Positions 18,501 through 26,644 of a stretch of DNA of 64,000 nucleotides are shown here, piece after piece. How positions within the stretch are numbered: the first letter of the stretch is position 1; the number at the start of each line of letters is the position of its first letter. Position numbers and translations under genes: made by a program. The notes under the pieces are model-generated. The model had not been told where the DNA came from, did no database searches, and saw nothing but the letters and a program-made list of their open reading frames with translations. Origin of the DNA: CAVSQX01 sp963730225 (GTDB taxonomy: Bacteria; Planctomycetota; Phycisphaerae; Tepidisphaerales; Tepidisphaeraceae); assembly GCA_963730225.1 (NCBI GenBank), contig CAVSQX010000003.1, forward strand, positions 62,001-126,000. The letters run 5' to 3'.

Positions 18501-21500
18501 ACGTGGTAAACGTCGCTGTGTTCTGGGCGCTGACCGATCCGGTTTCCTGAACGTAAGCAGTGCTGGGGATGCTGGTACTCCCGGCATCGGTGATCGAGCC
18601 GGGGTCAACGCCGTAATTGATGGCGCGGACGTAACCGGAGGCGTCGTACCAGGCGTAGTTATTGGCATTGCCCAAGATTCCAAAGAACGTTCCCGGGCTT
18701 ATGAAGGAGTTGGGCGTTACGCCCCCCAGAACGAAATTGTTGTTGATTCCGTTGGTGCCGCCACTGCTTACAAACGTCGCCGTGGCGCCGCTGGCGCGAG
18801 CCGCCAGTGAAGTGAACGTCAGACCGGACGTACCGCCGTTGTTCGTGGACTGGATGGTGGCGTCGCCCGCGCTGAAGGTTAATGCTCCGAGCGGTTGAAC
18901 AACACCCGCGCCTGGACTGGTGTAATTAAATGTAGACGTGCCGGCGAAGGTCAACCCACCGGTGGTGGAAAGGCTGCCGGTGCTTCCATTGCCGACGGCA
19001 AGCGTTCCACCTACTACCGTCGTTCCGCCCGTGTAGGTGTTGGCCGCGAGCAAGGTCATCGTGCCTGTGCCAGTCTTGACCAGTCTACCGATCGCGGCGG
19101 CGCTGGTGCCGGACAAGTCGCTGATGACACCGCTGAGGGTTGTGCTGGAGTTGTTAGCCCCAACCGTGAGCGTCGTGGCTGCGGGCGCGGTTGCGTTACC
19201 CAACACGACATGCGTGCTTCCACCTCCGTTGTCAGATAATGAACCAATCGCCGGGCTGGCGCTGGTGAAATCGACGGTGGCGGTGCCACTCATGGACACG
19301 CCGGCGCCGTTCGCGACACCGGCAGCCGAGTTGGACCCGGCAACCAATGTGCCACCGCTGACCGTTGTGCCGCTACTGAAGGTGTTAAGGCCTGTGAGAG
19401 TCAGCGTTCCGCCGGACAAACTTAAATTTCCCGTGCCGGCGTCGAAGCTGCCATCCGTTGTCGCCGGCCCCAGGAAGTTGTCCGAGATCACGCCCGTGAA
19501 GGTTCCGCCATTGGTCACGGTAAAGGGAACGGTTCCGAGCCTGAATGAGCCGGAACCGCTCAAGCTACCAATGGCCTGTGAGCTGTTGGCGACCAATGTG
19601 CCGGCGGCACCCACGGTAATATTGGAACTCGGAGTGATGGCGTTGGGGTAGTTCAGCGCAAGAGTGCCCCCATTGATCGTTGTGTTGCCCGTGAAGGTTT
19701 CGGCGGCGGAGAGCGTCAAAGTACCGGCGCCAACCTTAGTTAACCCGCCGACACCCGAGTTACCGATCGAGTCGGCGAACGTAACGTTATTGCCATCGGT
19801 GTCGATCGTCGCGCCACCAGCGTTGATGGTGACGGTATGGATCGAAATATCGGCCGTGTTTCCCGAGGCATATTGCAGAGTGCCGCCGCCAAAGTTGATG
19901 GCCGAACTGGTGGCGCCGAGATTGTTCAGCGCGGCGAAGTTGACGGTGCCGCTATTAAGATTGGTGCTTCCGGTATATGTGTTGGCGGTCGAAATCGTAA
20001 GAGAACCCGAGCCGATCATCGACAAACCACCGGCCCCGCCGATGCCGCCGGTGCCGCTGATGACATAGGCGCCCGAGCTGTTCACCGTCACGCTGCTCGG
20101 CTGCACAACCGAATTGAGCGTCACGTTATAATGATGGTTGTTGTTGTCATTGAAGAGGACGTTGTCAGCCTGGTAGAACTTGTCGGGCGAACCGCTGTTC
20201 AACCAGTTCTGATTGGTTTGCACGTCCCATGTGGTTCCGTCGCCGGTTGCAGGAACCGCATTGTCCCAAATCAGCGAAGCCGGACCGGTCGCGCCGACAT
20301 CAACCTGAATAATGTTGCTGGCCAGAGCGGCAGCGTCGATGGAGAAGCTCGTGCGGCCAATGCTGGTGGTAGTCAATGTCGGAGTTCCGCTTAGCGTTCC
20401 AGCGGTCAGAAGGGTGTACGAGGATGCAAGAAGATTTGTCGTCACCGTGGCATCTAACGAAATGGTGCCACCGGTGAACGTTGCGGCGTTGGCGACTACC
20501 AATTGATCGCTGGAAGCCGTGTTGACCCCCAGATCAAACCGCAGATCGCCACCACTGACGGAGAGGCTATTGGCGTCCAGCGTGCCGATGCTGCCATCGG
20601 CGCCGGTCGGGCCTGGATGGAGATTCGAGCCGTTGACCATAGTTACGTTGCCGACCGAACTGGTGCCGGCCAACGTGCCGGTTGCGTTTACGTTGACATT
20701 GCTGGTTGAGGGCAGTGAGCCCGTGACAGAAAGCGTCCCGGCATTGATATTTGTGTCGCCTGTATAGTAGTTCGCGGCCGACAGCGTCAAAGTGCCCAAG
20801 CCGGTCGTTGACAGACCGCCCGAGCTGGCGGGAATTCCCGTGCTCAAGTTGAGCGTGTCCGTGGCGTTGAGAACCTTAAAGCTCGCGCCGCTTGCACCGA
20901 TGGTGAATGTGCGAGTGGAAACAAAAGGACCGCTCGCCTGAAGAGTGCCGCCGTTGAGTGTGACGGGTCCGGACAAGTTGCCTAGGCCGGTGTCGGCGGT
21001 GACAGCAACAGTGCCGCCGCCGGAGACGGTCGTTCCACCGGAGTAGGTATTGGCTCCGGTCAAGGTAAGCGTCCCGCCGGTGACGGCCAAGCTGCCAGTC
21101 AACGAAGCGGCGGAGTTGTCACTGAATATCCCCGAGAAAGCACCGCCGTTGCTTACACTTACCGCGCCGGCAAGCAGCGCACCGCTGCCATCAAGCGTGG
21201 CGAGCGGCAATGTAGCGTTGTTTGCATTGACCGTGCCGTTGGCCGTCAACACCGCGTTTGTGGGAATCGAAGATCCGCTGTTGATGTTGAGGATCGCGCC
21301 TCCCGCGGCGGTGACGTTGGTGCTGAGAATTGTGCAGTCACCCGTCGAATTTGCGTTTGCCACGCCGCCGAGCGTCAGCGTTCCAGCGCCGTCGATCGTG
21401 CTGCCAGTGTAGTTTTCGGTCGTGGACAACGTCAGCGTTCCAGTGCCGCCCTTGGTCAGACCGCCGGTGCCTGCCAGCGGGATGCGCATGTCATCAGCGT

Positions 21501-22977
21501 TTGTCCCCATCACAAAGATGATTCCCTCGGCCGATCCGAAAGAGATCGTTCCTTTTTCTGTTTGAGCTGGATTTCCACCGAACGTGCTGCCTGTGTTGGT
21601 CAGGACGAGCATGCCGCTCGTAATATTGAGGGTTGCGGCGGTGGTGGGGGCCAGGTCCGGAGTGGCAGCCGCGTTTGTGAATCTAATCGCGTTCACAGTC
21701 GTGTTTGCGGAGATGGTGGGCATGCCGCCCGATGCATTGTTGGTGGTAATCGAACCACTTGCTGGGGTCCCAGCGATTTCGGCGGACGCCAACACGCGGA
21801 AGCCGGTTCCGGCGTTGTATGTCACAAATCCGGTGGGGGCGGAGTCATTGCCATTGGTTCCATCGCCCACGAGCCAGGGGACGATGCTGATGTCGGTCGA
21901 TCCTGTGGCCCCGCCACCACCGATTACAGGTACGTAAGCACCTGAAATCAGCTCGGCTTTGCCCGTGGCGCCGCCGACGCCGGCAGCTTGGCCAAGTATC
22001 GCGCCAGTGGCACCGGGAGAGCGGGTAACCGCGCCGGCAAAAAGTGTTTGACTAATCGTTTTGCTCGAAGCCCCCATGAGAATGGTGGAATAGCCGCTTG
22101 CGAAGGACAAAGCGCCGACTGTTTCCTGTTGGCCGAAAGTCACCGTATTTGTATAGGCGGAGCCGATGTAATTCAGCGTGCCGCTATTGAGGACTACCGT
22201 GCCGCCATCAGGCAATGCGTTGTCGGTCGCGTTAAGAACGCTCCCGCTCCCGACATTTATTTTTACGCCAGGATTAGCGACGATACTACTGGCGTCCTGA
22301 AAGCCTGCGTTGGTGCGCCCACCGAGAAAGAGAAAGTCGCCAGTCGTGGCGGAAGTAGCCGTTACCTGTCCGGCCGCAATCACGGCGCTGTTCACTACCA
22401 CTGACCCCGAGAAAGTGCTGGAACCTTCCTCATCAAATCCGGAAGTGCTAAGCGCCAAATTAATGTCGAGCGTTCCGCTACCGCCGATATTACCGAATGT
22501 AAACAGGCCATTGCTGGTGAGAATATTGACGTTCAGAGTAGTGTTAGCGATAGTAAAGGCAGTATTGAAAAAGTTGGCGCTGGAGATGTTCATGACCGGC
22601 GTAACGCCAGTGGAACTTGCCTCAAAATTAAGCGGATTGTCCGCGGCGCTGGGGACCTCAGCGGGCGCCCCCGCGAAAGTTCCAAGCAGCGTGAATGTGG
22701 TGGGACCCGGACCATTCAACGTCAGCGAATTCAGATCAAATGGACCCGGAGTAGTATTGGTGGCGGTGTAGTTGCCGCCACTGAACACCAGCGCCGTATC
22801 TGAGCTACTGGTTGGCGGGGCCGTTCCATTTTGCCAGCTATTGGCGTTGTCGAATATCCCGCTGGTTGTGCCGTTCCACGTCCAAGTCCCGCCGTGCGCC
22901 GAAGCGGAAAGCAGACTGGAAGCCGCGGCAACCGCCGTGCAGATCTTTGCGCTGATAAGAGTTCGTCTCCGCATCAT
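15577..22977 (-). CDS. Giant secreted PATR-repeat protein with dockerin and PEP-CTERM tail
   Basis: The chosen ATG at 22977 lies six bases after GGAGG and gives about 2466 residues; an earlier ATG at 22983 abuts the ribosome site. A signal peptide (MRRRTLISAKICTAVAAASS, then LLSASAHGG) is followed by about 13 autotransporter-associated beta-strand repeats of the form GLTKxGTGTLTLSxxxTYTGxTTVxxGTL. There is no C-terminal beta-barrel. Instead the end has two calcium-loop segments typical of type I dockerin (GDANLDGVVNGSDYTLIDN and GDFNYDGLVNGDDYTLIDN, about 15775-15945) and a PEP-CTERM signal (VPEPGALS, hydrophobic helix, KRRRR). It should be an exported, exosortase-sorted beta-helical surface fibre. 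It has its own terminator and a LacI-type operator upstream. Confidence 0.88.
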   Translation of the reverse strand: MMRRRTLISAKICTAVAAASSLLSASAHGGTWTWNGTTSGIFDNANSWQNGTAPPTSSSDTALVFSGGNYTATNTTPGPFDLNSLTLNGPGPTTFTLLGTFAGAPAEVPSAADNPLNFEASSTGVTPVMNISSANFFNTAFTIANTTLNVNILTSNGLFTFGNIGGSGTLDINLALSTSGFDEEGSSTFSGSVVVNSAVIAAGQVTATSATTGDFLFLGGRTNAGFQDASSIVANPGVKINVGSGSVLNATDNALPDGGTVVLNSGTLNYIGSAYTNTVTFGQQETVGALSFASGYSTILMGASSKTISQTLFAGAVTRSPGATGAILGQAAGVGGATGKAELISGAYVPVIGGGGATGSTDISIVPWLVGDGTNGNDSAPTGFVTYNAGTGFRVLASAEIAGTPASGSITTNNASGGMPTISANTTVNAIRFTNAAATPDLAPTTAATLNITSGMLVLTNTGSTFGGNPAQTEKGTISFGSAEGIIFVMGTNADDMRIPLAGTGGLTKGGTGTLTLSTTENYTGSTIDGAGTLTLGGVANANSTGDCTILSTNVTAAGGAILNINSGSSIPTNAVLTANGTVNANNATLPLATLDGSGALLAGAVSVSNGGAFSGIFSDNSAASLTGSLAVTGGTLTLTGANTYSGGTTVSGGGTVAVTADTGLGNLSGPVTLNGGTLQASGPFVSTRTFTIGASGASFKVLNATDTLNLSTGIPASSGGLSTTGLGTLTLSAANYYTGDTNINAGTLSVTGSLPSTSNVNVNATGTLAGTSSVGNVTMVNGSNLHPGPTGADGSIGTLDANSLSVSGGDLRFDLGVNTASSDQLVVANAATFTGGTISLDATVTTNLLASSYTLLTAGTLSGTPTLTTTSIGRTSFSIDAAALASNIIQVDVGATGPASLIWDNAVPATGDGTTWDVQTNQNWLNSGSPDKFYQADNVLFNDNNNHHYNVTLNSVVQPSSVTVNSSGAYVISGTGGIGGAGGLSMIGSGSLTISTANTYTGSTNLNSGTVNFAALNNLGATSSAINFGGGTLQYASGNTADISIHTVTINAGGATIDTDGNNVTFADSIGNSGVGGLTKVGAGTLTLSAAETFTGNTTINGGTLALNYPNAITPSSNITVGAAGTLVANSSQAIGSLSGSGSFRLGTVPFTVTNGGTFTGVISDNFLGPATTDGSFDAGTGNLSLSGGTLTLTGLNTFSSGTTVSGGTLVAGSNSAAGVANGAGVSMSGTATVDFTSASPAIGSLSDNGGGSTHVVLGNATAPAATTLTVGANNSSTTLSGVISDLSGTSAAAIGRLVKTGTGTMTLLAANTYTGGTTVVGGTLAVGNGSTGSLSTTGGLTFAGTSTFNYTSPGAGVVQPLGALTFSAGDATIQSTNNGGTSGLTFTSLAARASGATATFVSSGGTNGINNNFVLGGVTPNSFISPGTFFGILGNANNYAWYDASGYVRAINYGVDPGSITDAGSTSIPSTAYVQETGSVSAQNTATFTTLNFFGGSNFALGSGQVLTVNGILQSSGGASTITGDTGIQAANGAELVIRTDSSGDNLTVNTNILANGTNALTKSGAGTLTLSGTDTYTGLTTVNGGTLIVGTDSALGSSTAATAGLYLVGASTIDFTSATPSIASLGSNGVGTSTLVLGNGSTPTILTIGGNNASTTFTGNINNSNTTSGGIGSLVKIGTGSLTLSGGDGYTGTTTVDAGTLVAASNTALGSSTALTAALLLSPASGTASVQFTSAQPAIASLASSGAGSSSIVLGNAVAGTATALIIGGTSATLITNSASTTFAGTISDLSGTNAGATGSLVKTSNGSLTLTGVNTYTGGTTINGGILNFSALNNLGSGPITLGGANLVTPGTLQYAANNTADISVRTVTLNSGGGAIDTQANNVTFANSIGNNGIGGLTKLGTGSLTLSAADTYGAATIVSAGTLIAANDLSLGSPSSLNGGLLLDPSSGTATVEFTSSTPSIASLGSTGAGTSSVVLGNASSSTSTTLTDGGNNLSSNFTGTLSDLSGSNPAAIGNLVKVGTGELSLAADSYVGSTTVSNGALVATVDSSLSTSSGLTLDPTSGDSATVYFMSANPSVVSLSSSGSGASSLVLGNAATGIATTLSVDSNNAPTVFGGTIGDMKSSDATAIGNLVKLGTGTFTLTGANTYGGNTTVSSGALTLNSTGSIAGASVSVSQNASANINGLLTGTPAVTVNGTLAFGANDGINGTAGSILPRSVSSLTISSTGVATIAAPSSHASRTILVTGALNFGGSSPTWQGLLDVNANDMIVHNGSTANIASQIAQGYNGGHWNGTAGITSSAAAGATNTALGYEQNSNGSGGTLVSTFDGQLVTSTDVLVKYTYFGDANLDGVVNGSDYTLIDNGFNNNLTGWHNGDFNYDGLVNGDDYTLIDNAFNTQGANLAGISAAPSEMIATDTAQVAGSSTSAVPEPGALSLLTLGAAGLLKRRRRTNASCGTTIR

Positions 22978-23271
22978 GTCCATCCTCCGAATTAGTGAAT
23001 AACGTTGGCACACATCCGCCCACCGAAGTGCGCCGCTCAATTTCTCGAATTATCACGTTCGCTTATGAGATGAGGACTGTGAACGCATTCAAAGACCTGG
23101 GGGACTCGCGACAGCAAATGATGTCTGTTCGATTCGCCCTGTCCTCTCCGCGCTGGGCCTCCAACTGCAAAGTGATCGTGCGTTTTGCACTACAGAATGG
23201 ACGATCTTCAACCCAAAGAAGCTCGCCGATTCGCATCGTTCATTTCGCCTGACTCTTAGCTCTCTCCCGTA

Positions 23272-23290
23272 GTGCACAACTGTTGCACAC
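23272..23290. promoter_or_regulatory. Candidate LacI operator CAACTGTTG
   Basis: The core CAACTGTTG is at 23277-23285 within GTGCACAACTGTTGCACAC. The outer GTGCA and TGCAC flanks add further symmetry. It lies about 300 bases upstream of the giant repeat-protein gene that starts at 22977. Confidence 0.55.
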
Positions 23291-23606
23291 AGTTTGCGCG
23301 GGCTTTGTTTCGGAGTCAAGGAAAATCCGTCGAATTAGTGGATTTGGATACGCGAAGATCACTGGGATTTGGCACCGCGGGGTGGCGGCAATCTTTTCCT
23401 TCTACGTCATCCAATCTGCTTTTTTCCTTTGTCCAAAGGAACTTATGCGAATTGATCATAATCCTCGCGCGTTTTGCCGTAGCATCATTTCCACAGTGAG
23501 AGAAATGATATAAAATGGTTGCTCAATTCAGCTAAATCACGCCGGAGCCGAATTGCGTGCAGCTTAATCCCACCACGGTAGAACGATTCCGCCTTACCGA
23601 TGTTCT

Positions 23607-23668
23607 GGCCTGCGGTTGGGCCGACCAGGGTCTGCGGGCACCGCAGGCCCGAAGGAACCGGAGGGTTC
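23607..23668. other. Structured segment with two consecutive hairpins
   Basis: GGCCTGCGG (23607-23615) and CCGCAGGCC (23641-23649) are perfect nine-base inverted repeats with a 25-base loop, and an alternative shorter hairpin CTGCGGGCACCGCAG overlaps the second arm. A second hairpin GAACC/GGTTC with a GGAG loop follows at 23655-23668. It could be part of an RNA element or only GC-rich symmetry. No T-run follows on the plus strand. Confidence 0.3.
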
Positions 23669-24043
23669 TACCGTCTCTTAGAAGGCGGCATCTGAATGGC
23701 TTGTGTGAGGCCTTCGCGAACCATGGACTGCATCCGATGATCCAATGATCGAATTGTTCAAAGCGGGCTTCGACGCGTTTATGCAGAGCGGCCTGTTTAG
23801 CTGGCTTTCTGCCCTCCAACCTATGACAGTTGGCTTCATTCGGCGCGGTGGATGGCGGACGCCAGAGTGGTCGCCACGGCCGTGACCTGCGAGTGGCCGA
23901 TTCATCGGTGTCTCAAGCTGTCCCTGCTTGCGGATTTCGACACGATGACAGCACCGCGCAATGGAATCGGAAAATGCGCTCTAAAAGAATCGAAGGAATA
24001 GGAGACTTCATAATTGCAAAATCCGCTCGACAGCGGTATGTTG

Positions 24044-24056
24044 TGCAACTGTTGTA
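24044..24056. promoter_or_regulatory. Candidate LacI operator CAACTGTTG
   Basis: CAACTGTTG at 24046-24054 lies in TGTGCAACTGTTGTATTATG, an arrangement like the sites at 2589 and 35378. It is 176 bases upstream of the preferred start of the second prepilin-like gene (68 bases from the alternative start at 24122). Confidence 0.55.
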
Positions 24057-24229
24057 TTATGTTTAGATGAATTGGGTCGGAGAATCGTACGCGGAGAACG
24101 GACCAAGAATCCGTACGACAGATGCCATGCGATTGCCAATTCTCAGTTGGTGATCCAGTCGATTCCGGTCGCGGGGATCGCAATCCGGAATGCTCCGTGC
24201 GGGCACATCTTGGCCGTGGCAGTAGCCGG

Positions 24230-25114
24230 ATGATGAGCATCGTCCATCTGGGTGCCTTCCGAGGAAAACGCCTTCGAGGCGGGTTTTCGCTCGTGGAGCT
24301 TCTAGTCGTCATCGGAATCATCGCTCTTCTGATTGCGCTGTTGCTTCCAGCATTGCGAAAGGCCCGGGTGCAGTCGCAATTAGTCGGTTGCTGTAGCAAT
24401 CTTCGGCAAATCGGGATGGCCATGCAGCTCTATTCCATGGATAATCACGGATGGTGGCCAGTTTATATGTACCAAGCGGCGCCTGGCAATACCTGGCTCT
24501 CACACGACCCCGATTACGAGGGGCAGGCGCTGGAGTCGATGCTGGTACCCTACACCGGAGTGAAAGCGGATCGAGCTACCGAGGTTGGTGGTCAAATCTT
24601 CATGTGCCCGGCTTCGGGATTCTCCAAAATTCTATGGACGAATGGCACCTGGAAATACGTCATCTACGACTACGGTGCCAACCCGATTGGCTCGGGTAAC
24701 CGCAACAGCTATTCGGGTTTATTCTACAATTACACAGGTGATCCAGGCATCTGGGATCCCAATGACCCGACGATTGGCTCCGTAAATCTGGCGCAGGAGA
24801 CTGCATGGCTGAAGGGACAGCATTCTTGGCGACCGTATGCGTTCACGCCGCCGCAGTGGTGGGCGCAAACCCCAGTTCAATTCTGCTCGATGAAGGGAAA
24901 CAGCCCCGACGGCAACGTCACCAACGCAAGCTGGCATTATCCTTATGGTCGCCCGACATCTTTTCTCGACGGGCACGTGGCGATTCTGAAAAAGACACTT
25001 TATCAGGGCAATTACCAAAATCTTTTCTTGTCAAACATCGCCCCGGTCATCGATTCATGGGTGGACACAACTTACTTGGGTAACGCCAAACCGTTTGCAT
25101 TGTCCGAGTGGTAG
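24230..25114 (+). CDS. Prepilin-type protein, second copy in the window
   Basis: The prepilin motif GGFSLVELLVVIGIIALLIALL is interrupted here only by the cleavage point after Gly-Gly, and the leader from the ATG at 24230 is 18 residues, a normal length. A start at 24122 would make a 54-residue leader and is less likely. The following PALRKARVQSQLVGCCSNLRQIG matches the family. The tail carries YPYGRPTSFLDGHVAIL, a variant of the H-x9-DG box. It shares the helix and layout with the prepilin-like gene at 14086 and lies next to LacI copy 2 and the sugar importer. A substrate-binding or surface role is inferred only from this context. Confidence 0.88.
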   Translation: MMSIVHLGAFRGKRLRGGFSLVELLVVIGIIALLIALLLPALRKARVQSQLVGCCSNLRQIGMAMQLYSMDNHGWWPVYMYQAAPGNTWLSHDPDYEGQALESMLVPYTGVKADRATEVGGQIFMCPASGFSKILWTNGTWKYVIYDYGANPIGSGNRNSYSGLFYNYTGDPGIWDPNDPTIGSVNLAQETAWLKGQHSWRPYAFTPPQWWAQTPVQFCSMKGNSPDGNVTNASWHYPYGRPTSFLDGHVAILKKTLYQGNYQNLFLSNIAPVIDSWVDTTYLGNAKPFALSEW

Positions 25115-25358
25115 AGACGGGCTGCGGTAATCCCGTGATCTCGCTTCGGTAGGCGCGATGTAGCTTCAATCCGCGCCCGTTTGCCCCCATTGGTTCGAAT
25201 TCGTCGTAGAATTCGAGACGAAGATGCTGCCTGGGTGGGTAGCAGTTTCAATCGTCTTTGCACGACGATGATCAAGGGGAGAACAACGTAAGCGGTGCAA
25301 CGTAAGGTGGCGGCCGCGAGATTGTACTTGACCGTAGTCCCAATACGAGTAACATAGT

Positions 25359-25369
25359 GCAACAGTTGC
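25359..25369. promoter_or_regulatory. Candidate LacI operator GCAACAGTTGC in front of LacI copy 2
   Basis: GCAACAGTTGC is a perfect 11-base palindrome with an unpaired centre, 132 bases upstream of the ATG at 25501. It is the reverse complement of the CAACTGTTG core found at three other places. Autoregulation of LacI copy 2 is inferred. The rest of the 25115-25500 gap shows no gene. Confidence 0.6.
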
Positions 25370-25500
25370 CTTGGCTTGCTTTCCGGTCGAAATGGCTGGG
25401 GCAGAATGTGTGGTTGCGTGGACAAGGTTCTGCGGTCGGCGAACTCGGTGATCTGTTGCCGAGATATGTCATTCGAACGCTGGGTCTCCGAGAGGCGCGC

Positions 25501-26487
25501 ATGAGTTCCAAGCCCTTGCAGTCGATTTATGATTTAGCAGTGGATATTGGTGTTTCCCCAAGCACCGTTAGCCGAGTTCTAAACCAGCGGGGTCGAATAG
25601 CCGCGGCGACGCGGCAGCGCATCCTTGCCAAGGCAAGAGCGGCTGGATTTCGTCCCCGGATGACTGCCCGCCAGACCACGCTCGCGCTGGTTATGGATCG
25701 CCAGCATTACGCAAATTCTACCGTCGGATTCATACCTTTGGTTCTCAGCAGCCTGATAGGGATGTTGTCGGGAAAAGAGGTTTCGGTTGCTTTATTTACT
25801 GAGCAGAACCTTAATCGACTTCTGGACTGCCACATTGATGGTGTTTTGGCGCTGGCATGGGATGAATTGACCATCAACACGCTTCGTAGCCTGAAAGATG
25901 TTCCGATTGTAACCCTCAATCGAATGGATGTTCCAGAATTCTCCGCGGTCGCGACGGATCATCGCGCAGATGGAGAGATGGCGGTGGATTATCTGTACGG
26001 CAAAGGCCACCGCCGCATGGCCATGCTGTGCGAAGAGCGGGAAAACTGGGGTTCACGCCAACGTGTTGAGGGATTCCTCGAACGGACAAAATCGATGGGC
26101 TTGAGCGTCGATGAACAGCTCGTCGCATATACCGATCACCAACCCATTTACGGCCAGCTTCGGCGACTCATGGGCATGGGTCCGACGGGATTGTTCATTG
26201 CCAACGAAAGCCTGGGGATCGAGGCGTTGTATGTTTTGCGTGACGTTCTGAATCTGCGTGTGCCGACCGATGTTTCGGTCATCGGAATGGAGTCGTCCCG
26301 GGTCTCGCAATTCATTTCGCCGCCGCTGACTACGTTTCAGCAGCCCTTGGATGAGCTTACCAGTGCCAGCGTCGATTTGCTGCTCGGGCAAATCGCCGAA
26401 GGATCAAACCAGCCGGCGCGGGTCATGTTGAAGAACCGTCTGATTGAGCGCGAATCCGTCTCGACCGTTCCAGTTTTCCCAACGTGA
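25501..26487 (+). CDS. LacI-family transcriptional regulator, copy 2
   Basis: The product is 328 residues, the same length as copy 1 (4384-5370) and about 88% identical. The helix-turn-helix is SIYDLAVDIGVSPSTVSRVL and the hinge FRPRMTARQTT again lacks the operator-inserting Leu (Thr59). The effector domain differs at few positions, so both copies probably sense the same or very similar sugars. I reject the longer frame starting at 25357 because its first codons are the operator itself; ATG 25501 aligns exactly with the start of copy 1. The sugar importer genes follow 158 bases downstream. Confidence 0.93.
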   Translation: MSSKPLQSIYDLAVDIGVSPSTVSRVLNQRGRIAAATRQRILAKARAAGFRPRMTARQTTLALVMDRQHYANSTVGFIPLVLSSLIGMLSGKEVSVALFTEQNLNRLLDCHIDGVLALAWDELTINTLRSLKDVPIVTLNRMDVPEFSAVATDHRADGEMAVDYLYGKGHRRMAMLCEERENWGSRQRVEGFLERTKSMGLSVDEQLVAYTDHQPIYGQLRRLMGMGPTGLFIANESLGIEALYVLRDVLNLRVPTDVSVIGMESSRVSQFISPPLTTFQQPLDELTSASVDLLLGQIAEGSNQPARVMLKNRLIERESVSTVPVFPT

Positions 26488-26612
26488 CGTTGCCGCGATC
26501 GCGCTCGAAAGTCAACATACGCAGCCCGGCGGGTGCGTTCTGAATTTGGATTATCTTGAGAGCCAACGATCGAATGTCTCGGGTACGATTCGCGTGATGA
26601 TAGAGCTCATGC

Positions 26613-26622
26613 TATTGCACAC
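26613..26622. promoter_or_regulatory. Possible operator half-site before the importer genes
   Basis: TATTGCACAC at 26613-26622 matches nine of ten bases of the right half of the site at 23281-23290 (TGTTGCACAC). The left half is not conserved. It lies 23 bases upstream of the binding-protein gene, where a repressor could act. Confidence 0.25.
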
Positions 26623-26644
26623 GACGTGTCTGGATTAGCGTCGC

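Larger units (their letters stand above)
22978..24229. other. 1.25-kb non-coding region between divergent genes
   Basis: No frame in this stretch shows a recognisable protein. It separates the giant repeat-protein gene from the second prepilin-like gene, which diverge. It holds two operator-like sites (23277 and 24046) and a structured segment at 23607-23668. The length leaves room for a small RNA or long leaders on both sides. Confidence 0.5.

Noticed and set aside
15577..22977. Calling the giant protein a type V autotransporter
   Set aside because: The repeats are autotransporter-associated, but the C-terminus has dockerin loops and PEP-CTERM and no beta-barrel.
23532..23819. 95-codon minus-strand open frame in the large gap
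   Set aside because: Composition is Arg/Ser/Cys-rich with no family resemblance, and it overlaps the hairpin region.
25357..25500. Upstream extension of LacI copy 2
   Set aside because: Its first codons are the palindromic operator, and copy 1 aligns exactly from ATG 25501.
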